Source: CAZBPZ01 sp964493955 (lineage in GTDB: Bacteria; Chloroflexota; Dehalococcoidia; Dehalococcoidales; Fen-1064). From it: a stretch of DNA of 26,935 nucleotides. The notes under the pieces were generated by a model that saw nothing but the letters and a program-made list of their open reading frames with translations, had not been told where the DNA came from and ran no database searches. Positions 1-7,029 of the stretch are shown piece after piece. The DNA is taken from the NCBI GenBank assembly GCA_964493955.1, contig CAZBPZ010000014.1, positions 1 to 26,935 of the forward strand. Direction: 5' to 3'. How positions within the stretch are numbered: the first letter of the stretch is position 1; each line of letters starts with the position of its first letter. A program made the translations under genes and the position numbers.

Positions 1-299
1 ACTCCCTGGAGGAACTGCTGGGTGACCTGAAGGACGGCGCTGCTGGGGCTGGGCCGCCGGAGGTCGGGGAGGGAGACGAGCCGGACGAGGGCGAAGAGCC
101 TGAGAGCGGTCCGGCCGATGCCAGTAAAGAAGCCTCCGACCCGGACAGCCTCTTTTCCCTCTTCACGGCCGAGGTCGAGGAGCAGAGCGACGCCAGCAAG
201 CTGGCTGCCATGCTGAATGAGATAGAGGCGGCCGACCTGCTGACCCAGGCCCAGGAGCTCTTCCGGGAGATGAACTGGCGCCGGGCGGGGCGCCGCTAG
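1..299 (+). CDS. C-terminal part of an acidic protein of unknown function
   Basis: Reading codons from base 3 gives an uninterrupted frame of 98 residues ending at TAG 297-299, so only the C-terminus of a longer protein is present. The visible part has a low-complexity linker rich in Asp, Glu, Gly and Pro. A more ordered, probably helical tail follows (SKLAAMLNEIEAADLLTQA), ending in a basic stretch of Trp and Arg. I do not recognise the family. The stop codon is interleaved with that of the convergent CheB gene: the CTAG at 296-299 serves both strands. Codon use resembles the neighbours. Being coding is likely because the frame is open to the window edge and has normal GC-rich third positions; function cannot be given. 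Confidence 0.6.
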   Translation, partial: SLEELLGDLKDGAAGAGPPEVGEGDEPDEGEEPESGPADASKEASDPDSLFSLFTAEVEEQSDASKLAAMLNEIEAADLLTQAQELFREMNWRRAGRR

Positions 300-1009
300 G
301 GGTGCTGTGCCCCTTTTTCTCCCCGGCCGGCGGGCGTGGTTTGAGGCCCCCCCGGTGTCTCCCGGCAGAGGCGAGTTATTTCCCCGGCCATGCGGCCGAG
401 GGGGATGACGCTATCAGCCTGGCCGGCGGCGATGACCCGGCCCGGCAGGGTAGGGTCGTGGCTGGTATCGGTGGACTGGGCGCAGACCCAGCCCCCCGCT
501 GCCCTGATGGCGGCGGCGCCGCTGGCACCGTCGTCCCCCCGCCCCGAGAGCACAATGCCAATCACCTGCTTGCCGTAAACGGCGGCGGCCGACTGCATCG
601 TCACGTCAATCGAGGGCCGGAACCCTTTCACCGGGGCACGGCGTGTCAGGCGTACCTGGCCGGCGGGGGTGAAGGTAAGGTGCTGGTCAGCCGGGGCCAC
701 CAGCACCCGCCCCGTCAGCAGCTCGTCGCCGTCCCTGGCCTCCCTGACTTCCACCTGCGCCACCTCGGCCAGCCGCTGGGCCAGCGGGGTGGAGTAGCCG
801 GCCGGCACGTGCTGGACGATGATGATGGCGGCCGGGATGTCCGGCGGCAGGTGTGGCACGAGTTCGAGCAGGGCGGTAGGGCCGCCCGCCGAGCCGCCGA
901 TGATTACCAGCCGGTCGGCCGGAGCCAGCCGCCGCGGGGCTGGCCGGCGCCGGCGGGGCCGGATGTGGCTTCCTGGTCCGGGGTCCTGCCCGGCGTGAGT
1001 CCTGACCAT
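296..1009 (-). CDS. cheB: Stand-alone CheB-type methylesterase domain protein
   Basis: CheB removes methyl esters from glutamates of chemoreceptors. This protein is the catalytic domain only, about residues 32-228 of 237. It lacks the usual N-terminal receiver domain, which is replaced by a short Arg/Pro-rich leader. The triad is readable: Ser40 in GGSAGG, His67 in VQHVPAG, and the Asp (about 160) in LSGRGDDGASG, where most CheBs have a Met-containing LTGMGxDG loop. No CheR, receptor or CheA lies in the window, so it may act on a non-chemotaxis signalling protein. It is probably downstream of the 1919-1186 genes, with a 176-base gap, but could have its own promoter. The ATG at 1009 has a G-rich stretch almost touching it, so the exact start is uncertain; a start nearer the domain is possible. 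Confidence 0.85.
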   Translation of the reverse strand: MVRTHAGQDPGPGSHIRPRRRRPAPRRLAPADRLVIIGGSAGGPTALLELVPHLPPDIPAAIIIVQHVPAGYSTPLAQRLAEVAQVEVREARDGDELLTGRVLVAPADQHLTFTPAGQVRLTRRAPVKGFRPSIDVTMQSAAAVYGKQVIGIVLSGRGDDGASGAAAIRAAGGWVCAQSTDTSHDPTLPGRVIAAGQADSVIPLGRMAGEITRLCRETPGGPQTTPAGRGEKGAQHP

Positions 1010-1185
1010 CTCCCCCTACGGCCTGGCGGACACGTCAGGTCCACCCGCAGGCACGTGGCCTGGCGCTTTATCTTATTGTGACACAGGCATACCAGCCTCA
1101 TAAGGCCAGTTGGTCCTGAAGGGATGGCTCGGGGCAGCCACTCTCTGGCACCATTCGAGCAGGCGGGTGGTACTTCGGGCTCAAT

Positions 1186-1470
1186 TCAGACCGCCAGCAG
1201 GACGCTGGCGTTCCAGCCGAGCACGGCAACGTAGAAGATGGTGACGGCCGCGGCGGCCGCCAGGCCCAGGCGTGGCAGGCGCCGGTACACCCACCAGAGG
1301 GCGACGGCACAGGCCAGAGCGCCCGTCACCTTCAGGATGATGAAGCTGCCATCACCAACGAGTGGTGCCACGAGGGGGTTGCCCTCACTCACCAGGCCGC
1401 TGCGCACCAGCAGGTGGGTGATGATGCCATCGGCCGTCTCCAGACCCACCATTCCGAGCAGGAGCTTCAT
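1186..1470 (-). CDS. Small DUF5658-like integral membrane protein
   Basis: A 94-residue protein, largely hydrophobic, with probable membrane segments near residues 44-61 and 70-92 and a less hydrophobic first helix. The N-terminal signature ETADGIITHLLV followed by EGNPLVAPLV and a Lys-containing helix (FIILKVTGA) matches my recollection of DUF5658 proteins, whose role is unknown. It begins 8 bases after the stop of the secreted-protein gene at 1479, so the two are almost certainly cotranscribed. No strong ribosome binding site precedes ATG 1470, consistent with coupled translation. The family call rests on motif memory, not a search. Confidence 0.75.
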   Translation of the reverse strand: MKLLLGMVGLETADGIITHLLVRSGLVSEGNPLVAPLVGDGSFIILKVTGALACAVALWWVYRRLPRLGLAAAAAVTIFYVAVLGWNASVLLAV

Positions 1471-1478
1471 GGCGGTGC

Positions 1479-1919
1479 CTATTTTTCTGCACCGGCGGGG
1501 GAGTAGAGGCCGGCCCTCGCCAGGTAGCCGTAGTAGAAGGTCCTGAGGTCGTCGTCGCGGATGGTCTTGCCTGCCTCAATCAGCGGCAGGGTCATTGCCT
1601 GGTAGTTGATGCGGCTAGCATCGGGCAGGATGACCGTCAGGTTGTCGCTGACGGCAATCGGCTCGTCGTCGTCAAGCTGGTAGGCTGCCACCAGGGTATC
1701 GTAAAAGCGGGCCAGCCCCTCGTCCTCAAACTCGGAGCGGGCGTCCTGCAGGGTGTCGGCCGCCATGCCAGAGATGTCCACCAGGTCGGTCGGCTCTATC
1801 TGTTCGTCAATAGGGCCTTCCTGCGACAGCGCCGCGGATGGCATCCAGGAGAGCGGTCCCAGGAAGAGGCCGCTTGCGATGACCACGCCTGCCAGCAGGC
1901 CACCGATTGCCCTGGCCAT
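1479..1919 (-). CDS. Secreted protein of unknown function
   Basis: A 146-residue protein with a clear Sec signal peptide: a short Met-Ala-Arg start, a hydrophobic core over residues 5-25, and a likely cut after the small residues near 30-33 (SAALS). The mature part is acidic and mostly helical. It contains DLVDISGMAADTLQ and a Tyr-rich C-terminus (RTFYYGYLARAGLY). I do not recognise the family. ATG 1919 is preceded by a GGGG stretch about 7 bases upstream. It is the first gene of an operon with the DUF5658 protein and possibly CheB. Its upstream region holds the 11-base TTGACC repeat array at 2082-2126 and a possible -10 (TATCAT, 2035-2040). Confidence 0.8.
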   Translation of the reverse strand: MARAIGGLLAGVVIASGLFLGPLSWMPSAALSQEGPIDEQIEPTDLVDISGMAADTLQDARSEFEDEGLARFYDTLVAAYQLDDDEPIAVSDNLTVILPDASRINYQAMTLPLIEAGKTIRDDDLRTFYYGYLARAGLYSPAGAEK

Positions 1920-2081
1920 ATTTATTCCCCGCTTCCCCGGTCATCCCCGCACCGGGTGTTTGACCTCTCCTGCCGGGCCGGAGGGACTGCACGAATGGCC
2001 CCCTCGGCCCGGAGGGATGACCCTTTGTGCCACCATGATAGACCTTTGGGTCCAGGAAGGCCAGCCAGCGGGGGTCGGCCG

Positions 2082-2126
2082 GGGGTCAAAAAGGGGTCAA
2101 AAAAGGGTCAAAAAAGGGTCATGACC
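2082..2126 (-). repeat. Phased TTTTTTGACCC repeats upstream of the secreted-protein operon
   Basis: Read on the minus strand, TTTTTTGACCC occurs twice and a near copy TTTTTGACCCC follows, with starts 11-12 bases apart. The array is joined to a perfect 10-base palindrome GGTCATGACC (2117-2126). One repeat per helical turn puts every GACC on the same DNA face. That is the usual spacing for tandem OmpR/PhoB-type regulator half-sites, and phased A-tracts also bend DNA. It lies about 165-205 bases upstream of ATG 1919 and just downstream of the OmpR-type regulator gene. Confidence 0.55.
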
Positions 2127-2149
2127 GGTAAGGGGCCGGGGGTGCGGGG

Positions 2150-2183
2150 AAAAACGGGGGCGCTCCAGCTTCTGGAGCGCCCC
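2150..2183 (-). terminator. Rho-independent terminator of the PhoB-type regulator operon
   Basis: A perfect 12-bp stem pairs 2157-2168 with 2172-2183 around a 3-base loop. On the minus strand it is followed by GTTTTTC. It sits 27 bases after the stop of the response regulator at 2210, as expected for an intrinsic terminator. Confidence 0.88.
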
Positions 2184-2209
2184 GGGCTACAGAAGGGGTG
2201 AGGGAAAGC

Positions 2210-2908
2210 TCAGGCGTGGGTCTGGAACTTGTAGCCCACGCCGGGGATGGTGACGATATACCGCGGCTGGGCCGGGTCTGGCTCAATCTCCTTGCGCAGG
2301 CGGCCAATGAAGACGTGCAGGTACTCCCGTTCGTCGGCGTACTCCGGCCCCCAGACCCTTCCCAGCAGGGTGGCGTGGGACATGACACGGTTGGCCCCGA
2401 GCACCAGTTCCTGCAGCAGGTTGTACTCGGTCGGCGTGAGCTTTATCTCGCGGCCACGCACCTGGACCCGGCGCTCCACGAAGTTGATGTGCAGGTCATC
2501 GCAGGTGAAGCTGGGGGTGGTCTGGGTATCATCCCCCCTGTCACGCGCGCGGCGCAGCACCGCCTGCACCCTGGCCGCCAGCTCGTTCACGCCGAAGGGC
2601 TTGGTCACGTAGTCGTCGGCGCCGCTGTTGAGGCACCTGACCTTCTCCTCGACATCCTGGCGGGCGCTCAGCATGATGATGGGCACCTGCGACCATTCAC
2701 GCACCCGGCGGCAGACCTCAAAGCCGTTCAGGCGCGGCATGGAGATGTCCAGGATTACCAGGTCCGGCATCTCGCGCTCGATTACCTCCAGCGCTTCAAG
2801 GCCGTCCATGGCGGTCAGCGCCTCGTAGTCTCGTGCCTGGAGGTTGGCCCGTACTGACTTGAGTACACCGATGTCGTCGTCAACCACGAGTATGCGTGAC
2901 TTTCTCAC
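2210..2908 (-). CDS. OmpR/PhoB-family response regulator
   Basis: A phosphorylation-controlled transcription factor. The N-terminal receiver (about residues 4-118) has the acidic pair in VVDDD, the phospho-acceptor Asp54 in ILDISMP and the conserved Lys in TKPF. A C-terminal winged helix (about 135-230) carries the family motifs LTPTEYNLL, the RKEIEPDP region and GVGYKF. The start chosen is GTG 2908, with AAGGAG seven bases upstream; the longer frame from TTG 2929 has no such site. The gene overlaps the end of the hybrid kinase (stop at 2880) by 29 bases, so the kinase is the obvious partner. The stem-loop at 2150-2183 ends the operon. A PhoB-style 7-4-7 direct repeat upstream of the kinase suggests autoregulation (inference). 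Confidence 0.93.
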   Translation of the reverse strand: MRKSRILVVDDDIGVLKSVRANLQARDYEALTAMDGLEALEVIEREMPDLVILDISMPRLNGFEVCRRVREWSQVPIIMLSARQDVEEKVRCLNSGADDYVTKPFGVNELAARVQAVLRRARDRGDDTQTTPSFTCDDLHINFVERRVQVRGREIKLTPTEYNLLQELVLGANRVMSHATLLGRVWGPEYADEREYLHVFIGRLRKEIEPDPAQPRYIVTIPGVGYKFQTHA

Positions 2909-5270
2909 CTCTCCGCTCCTTCTTTTCAAGTGCCGTCCGCACCTGGTCCAGCAGCTCTTTCACCCCGAAGGGCTTGGTCACAAACGGCAGGCGGTTCTGT
3001 CTGAGGAACTCCCGGTTCTGCGGGCTGATGACGTCGCCGGTGATGCAGATAACCCTCTCGTGCAGTCCGGGGTCCGCCTTCTCTGCCTGGTGGTAGAGCT
3101 CTATCCCGTTCATGGCCGGCATCTTCAGGTCCAGCAGCAGCAGGTCATAGTGGCGTTCGGCCAGGAGTGCCAGGGCCGCCTTCGGGTCGGTGGTGGTGGC
3201 CACCTCGTGGCCTTCCCGGCTCAGCAGGCGGTTCAGGGCCCGGCAGATGTGTGGCTCGTCGTCAACTACCAGGATCCTGGCCCGGTGTGGCGGGGTGGTC
3301 TTCGGCCGGGCCGGTGTTGCAGGCGGTTGCGGCTGGCTGTCGCCCGCTTCGGCCACAACCGGGATGTCCACAATGAAGGTGGCACCTTTGCCCGGCGCGC
3401 TGCTGACGTGTATCTCGCCGCCGTGTTCCTTGACGATACCGTAGGAGATGCTCAGGCCGAGGCCGGTACCCCCGGTCTGGTCCTTGGTGGTGAAGAAGGG
3501 GTCAAACAGCTTGTCCTGGATATCCGGTGGGATGCCCGGGCCGGTGTCAGAGATGGTGGTGCGGATGTTGCCGTTGACAGCCTCGGTGGAGACCACCAGC
3601 TCCCCGTGCCCGCCGGCGGCTGTCATGGCCTGCTCGGCGTTGATGATGATGTTGAGGAAGACCTGCTGGAGCTGGCCGACATTGGCCATGGTGCGCGGCA
3701 GGCGGTGGGCCAGGTGGGTCGTCACCTCGATGCTATTGACCCGCATCTCGTAGGAGCGCATCGCCAGGGTGTTGGTGAGGATGGAGTTAATATCGGCGTA
3801 TTCCTTCTCTGGCCGGTCGCGCCGGGCGAAGGTCAGCAGCTTGTCGACGATACCCACCACCCGGGTGGCACCGTCGTGGATGACCTCCACCGCCTCCCGC
3901 ATCGGTTCGGGGATGTCCGATTGCATCAGCATCTGGGCAAAGGCGATGACACCGGTCAGCGGGTTGTTTATCTCGTGGGTGATGCCGGCGACAACGCGCC
4001 CGATTGAGGCCAGCCGGCTGGTGCGGTTGAGCTCCTGCTCCAGTGCCTTCTGCCGGGCCTCGTTCTGGACCTGGGCGGTGATGTCGCTCATGGAGTACAC
4101 CGCCATGGTCACTTCGCCGCGCTCGTTCAGTATCGGCACGCTCTTGATGCGGAAGTGGCGGTCATAGACCTCGTCGAACCGCTCCACGGACTCGGCCTGG
4201 CGCGTCTGCAGGGTCCGGGTAAAGGGGCAGAACTCGCACGGCTCGCTCTCCCCGTGGATGGCCTGGAAACACTTCCGGCCGATGACCTGCTCACGCGGCT
4301 GGCCCAGCAGGGCCAGGCCACGGCTGTTGATGTTTTCGATGGTGTAGTCAGGCCTGAGGATGGCCATCACCTCGGCCAGGGCGTTGAAGGACTCGCGCCA
4401 GCGCAACTCGGCGGCCCGCAGGGCGCTCTCGGTACGCCGGCGCCGCCTGACCTCGGTGCGCAGGGATACCGCCGTGTCAATGGCCTCGGTGACGACGAAT
4501 ATCAGCACCGCCAGGTAGACCAGCATCCGCAGGCCCTGCCAGAACCACCAGATGACACTCCAGGGGGTGGCGAAGGAAAAGACCTCGGCTGCCTGGAAGA
4601 GGAAGATGAGGATGGCGGTCAGCAGGAAGTGCTCGCGCGAGCCGGTGCGGCGGTAGTGCCGGAAGAGCAGGGCCCCGGCCAGCAGGAAGAGTAGCGCCGG
4701 GGCGGCGTTGAGGGCAATCCCCGCCGCCGTGAACCCGCCGTTTACGGTTACGGCGGGCAGGGACCCGGTGAAGCCGGCCGTCAGTACCGCTGCCAGCAGG
4801 GCCGTGCCGGCGGGGGCACCTATCAGCCAGGCGATGCTGCGGCCGGTCGGTCTGACCCGCGGCAGCTTCACCAGCCTGGTCTCGGCTAAGGCGTAGATGA
4901 GGAAGAACACCCCGCCGAATACCTGGGCCAGCATGTAGAGCCAGGCAGACTCCGGGGAGCCGGGGGTGGACACGGCCTGGAAGCCGGTGAGGACTCCCAT
5001 GGACATCAGTCCGGCGCTGGCGTAGAGGAGCCAGGCGGAGCGGAAGCGGGCCAGGATAGAGGTGGAGAGCAGGACGGCCGCAAACGCCCCCAGTATGCCG
5101 GTGGCGGTGTGTGGTATGGGGGCAACCCACTGCGTCTGCGGCCAGATGAAGAGTACCACCGCCATGATGCCGGCCGGTACTGTCAGCATCAGCAGCAGGA
5201 GCAGGGAGTTGCGGTCCACCTGGCGGGTGGCTTTCGCCGGGCCCGCCGGACTCTTGGCTGCCTGGCTCAT
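2880..5270 (-). CDS. Membrane PAS hybrid histidine kinase with C-terminal receiver
   Basis: A 796-residue sensor kinase. Residues about 20-265 form seven or eight membrane helices, a sensor-like membrane module. A basic coiled linker follows, then a PAS domain (about 288-400), HisKA (415-480) with His432 in AGITHEINNP, an ATPase domain (about 525-640) with NIIINAEQAM, DTGPGIP and GGTGLGLS, and a receiver (663-785) with Asp714 in LLLDLKMP and TKPF. The PAS holds three cysteines (334, 345, 348) in a KCF…PCEFCPF arrangement that could be redox-active or bind metal. The domain order allows an intramolecular His-to-Asp step or an outside phosphorelay. I prefer ATG 5270 to the in-frame ATG 5342, because the extra 24 residues look non-coding and cover the predicted promoter's downstream region. 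It is translationally overlapped with the OmpR-type regulator. Confidence 0.92.
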   Translation of the reverse strand: MSQAAKSPAGPAKATRQVDRNSLLLLLMLTVPAGIMAVVLFIWPQTQWVAPIPHTATGILGAFAAVLLSTSILARFRSAWLLYASAGLMSMGVLTGFQAVSTPGSPESAWLYMLAQVFGGVFFLIYALAETRLVKLPRVRPTGRSIAWLIGAPAGTALLAAVLTAGFTGSLPAVTVNGGFTAAGIALNAAPALLFLLAGALLFRHYRRTGSREHFLLTAILIFLFQAAEVFSFATPWSVIWWFWQGLRMLVYLAVLIFVVTEAIDTAVSLRTEVRRRRRTESALRAAELRWRESFNALAEVMAILRPDYTIENINSRGLALLGQPREQVIGRKCFQAIHGESEPCEFCPFTRTLQTRQAESVERFDEVYDRHFRIKSVPILNERGEVTMAVYSMSDITAQVQNEARQKALEQELNRTSRLASIGRVVAGITHEINNPLTGVIAFAQMLMQSDIPEPMREAVEVIHDGATRVVGIVDKLLTFARRDRPEKEYADINSILTNTLAMRSYEMRVNSIEVTTHLAHRLPRTMANVGQLQQVFLNIIINAEQAMTAAGGHGELVVSTEAVNGNIRTTISDTGPGIPPDIQDKLFDPFFTTKDQTGGTGLGLSISYGIVKEHGGEIHVSSAPGKGATFIVDIPVVAEAGDSQPQPPATPARPKTTPPHRARILVVDDEPHICRALNRLLSREGHEVATTTDPKAALALLAERHYDLLLLDLKMPAMNGIELYHQAEKADPGLHERVICITGDVISPQNREFLRQNRLPFVTKPFGVKELLDQVRTALEKKERRGEKVTHTRG

Positions 5271-5332
5271 TCTTTTCTCTCGTTTCCCCTGAGCAGCACC
5301 CGGTGGGCCAAACGGCGCCCACCTGTATCCCC

Positions 5333-5361
5333 ATTCTGTCATGACCCATTGCGAGGGGTAA
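5333..5361 (-). promoter_or_regulatory. Predicted promoter of the hybrid kinase operon
   Basis: On the minus strand TTACCC (5356-5361), 17 bases, then CAGAAT (5333-5338) preceded by TGA, an extended -10. The -35 is poor, as at activator-dependent promoters, and a direct repeat lies just upstream. The start point would be near 5326, giving a leader of about 55 bases to ATG 5270. Confidence 0.5.
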
Positions 5362-5364
5362 GGT

Positions 5365-5382
5365 CTAAACAGACCCTAAACA
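5365..5382 (-). promoter_or_regulatory. PhoB-style 7-4-7 direct repeat, candidate response-regulator site
   Basis: TGTTTAG-GGTC-TGTTTAG on the minus strand: two identical 7-mers (5376-5382 and 5365-5371) separated by 4 bases. This is the geometry of pho-box-like sites bound head-to-tail by OmpR/PhoB regulators. It abuts the predicted -35 of the kinase operon that encodes such a regulator. A short inverted repeat GGTCT-AAAC-AGACC (5362-5375) overlaps it. Confidence 0.55.
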
Positions 5383-5442
5383 AGGGCGTGCTGACGCACC
5401 TTTTGTGGCCTGCCGGGGGCGGCCGCCGGGCTCCAGACGACA

Positions 5443-5472
5443 AGACCCCTGACCTCACGAGGTCAGGGGTCT
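5443..5472 (-). terminator. Hairpin after the NarL-type regulator gene
   Basis: A 13-14-bp perfect stem pairs 5443-5456 with 5459-5472, with an effective tetraloop around TCACGA. It lies 31 bases beyond the stop of the regulator ending at 5503. Very stable, but no clear U-tract follows on the minus strand, so it could be a terminator, an RNA-protecting 3' stem, or both. Confidence 0.65.
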
Positions 5473-5502
5473 GTACCGGTGGTATCAGGTGTTACCGGCG
5501 GT

Positions 5503-6219
5503 TCAGATGAGGCGGCGCCTGATGGCCTCGGAGACGGCCTGGGCGCGGTCATTGACCTTGAGCTTGCTGAGGATCTGGCGTACCTCCCGCTTGACGGTGG
5601 AGGTGCTGATGAAGAGCCGCCGGGCAATTTCCTTGCCGCTCTCGCCCTCGGCAATGAGCCGCAGGATTTCGAGCTGGCGGCGGGTGAGGATGGAGGCGCG
5701 GCTGGTGCGGCTCAGCTCGGCGTACTCCATTACCAGGTCGCGGGTGAGGGAGGGGGCTATCGGGCAGAGGCCGGCATAGACCTCGTGGATGGCGCGCGTT
5801 ATCTGCTCGCAGTCACTGTCCTTGAGCAGGTAGCCGGAGACACCGGCCTCGACCGCCTGCTTGACGAAGTCCTCGGCGTAGAGGGTCAGCACCAGGATGC
5901 CTATCTTGGGCATCTGCTTCTTGATTTCGCGGGTGGCGGCGATGCCGTCCATGCCCGGCATCTTGAGGTCCATGACGATGACATCCGGCTGCAGGGAGAG
6001 GGCCTTGACAACGGCCTCCTCGCCGCTGCGGGCCTCACCCACTACCTGGATGCCGCTCTCAAGCTCCAGCATCCGGCGTAACCCTTCGCGGACCACGTGA
6101 TGGTCGTCCACCACCAGGACCCGGATAATAGCGCTGCGGTTTTCGTCCAGGGCGGCGGCCAGCGGGCCAGACAGCAGGTCAGTGCTCATGGTATCCAGTC
6201 TCTCCATAGTGGTGCTCAT
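5503..6219 (-). CDS. NarL/FixJ-family response regulator (paralogue 1)
   Basis: A receiver plus LuxR-type helix-turn-helix regulator of 238 residues. The receiver (about 32-150) has VVDDHHVV, Asp84 in VMDLKMPGMDG, LTLYAEDF and LLKDSD. The C-terminal HTH (about 175-235) has LTRRQLEILRLIAEG and the recognition segment STSTVKREVRQI. About 30 extra N-terminal residues precede the receiver, unlike the paralogue. ATG 6219 is chosen for AGGTG five bases upstream; the in-frame GTG 6228 is also possible. It lies 157 bases downstream of the second NarL-type gene, which it matches at roughly three quarters of positions by eye. It may be cotranscribed with the GAF kinase or use its own start in that gap, which contains a TTTTTTGACC element (6269-6278). 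Confidence 0.92.
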   Translation of the reverse strand: MSTTMERLDTMSTDLLSGPLAAALDENRSAIIRVLVVDDHHVVREGLRRMLELESGIQVVGEARSGEEAVVKALSLQPDVIVMDLKMPGMDGIAATREIKKQMPKIGILVLTLYAEDFVKQAVEAGVSGYLLKDSDCEQITRAIHEVYAGLCPIAPSLTRDLVMEYAELSRTSRASILTRRQLEILRLIAEGESGKEIARRLFISTSTVKREVRQILSKLKVNDRAQAVSEAIRRRLI

Positions 6220-6376
6220 AGGCTTCACCTACTGGCCTTATTCTTGCACGGGGTGGTACCGGCCGGAAGGTCAAAAAAGGCAACAACCGTGACCTCCTGA
6301 GGTAAACTTGCCTTATCTGCCAGCACCATCCGGTGAGCCCTGTCTTTCTCCACGGCTATCTCCGGTTGCCCCGTTT

Positions 6377-7015
6377 CTATATCAGGTTCCGCCTGATGGC
6401 CTCGGACACGGCGTGGGCGCGGTCGTTGACGCCCAGCTTGTCAAAGATGTGGCGCACCTCACGCTTGACGGTGGAGGTGCTGAGGAAGAGACGCTGGCCG
6501 ATGTCACGCCCGCTCTCACCTTCGGCAATCAGCTTCAGGATTTCAACCTGGCGTGGTGTCAGGATAGAGGCGCGGCTGCTCCGACTGAGCCGGGCAAACT
6601 CGGTGACGAGGCCGCGTGTCAGCGACGGGGCAATTGGTGAGAGACCTTCGTGTACCTGCCGCACCCCGCGCGCTATCTGCTCGCTGTCGCTATCCTTGAG
6701 GAGATAGCCGGAGACACCCGCCTCGACCGCCTGGCTGACAAAGTCCTCGGCGTAGAGGGTCAGCACCAGAACGTTCACATCGGGCAGGCGCTGCTTGATT
6801 TCGCGGGTGGCGGCGATGCCGTCCATGCCGGGCATCTTGAGGTCCATGATGATAACATCCGGGGAGAGGGCCTCCGCCTTGGCGATGGCCTCCTCGCCGC
6901 TCCTGGCCTCGCCGATAACCTCGATACCTTCGTCCATCTCCAGGATGCGCCGCAGGCCTTCCCTCACAACGTGATGGTCGTCCACAAGCAGTACCTTGAT
7001 GGTAGGGTTCTTCAT
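6377..7015 (-). CDS. NarL/FixJ-family response regulator (paralogue 2)
   Basis: A 212-residue regulator with a receiver at about residues 5-122 (LLVDDHHVV, Asp58 in IMDLKMPGMDG, LLKDSD). The LuxR-type HTH lies at about 148-210 (LTPRQVEILKLIAEG, STSTVKREVRHI). ATG 7015 has GAGGGAG about nine bases upstream. It starts 14 bases after the stop of the GAF/HisKA_3 kinase and is therefore its likely cognate regulator; kinases of that class normally pair with NarL regulators. Its recognition helix is nearly identical to that of paralogue 1, so the two probably bind the same or overlapping sites and could act as homodimers or heterodimers. Confidence 0.94.
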   Translation of the reverse strand: MKNPTIKVLLVDDHHVVREGLRRILEMDEGIEVIGEARSGEEAIAKAEALSPDVIIMDLKMPGMDGIAATREIKQRLPDVNVLVLTLYAEDFVSQAVEAGVSGYLLKDSDSEQIARGVRQVHEGLSPIAPSLTRGLVTEFARLSRSSRASILTPRQVEILKLIAEGESGRDIGQRLFLSTSTVKREVRHIFDKLGVNDRAHAVSEAIRRNLI

Positions 7016-7029
7016 CTGTGCACTCTCCC

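Noticed and set aside
302..1081. Long plus-strand ORF opposite cheB
   Set aside because: It is the antisense shadow of a clear CheB domain; GC-rich third positions keep the opposite frame open, and the translation has no recognisable domain.
2082..2126. CRISPR-like array
   Set aside because: Units are only 11-12 bases with no spacers and no cas genes nearby.
2844..4007. 387-codon plus-strand ORF opposite the hybrid kinase
   Set aside because: Antisense to the receiver and ATPase motifs of the kinase. The product is Gly/Val/Asp-rich with no domain, as expected for a shadow.
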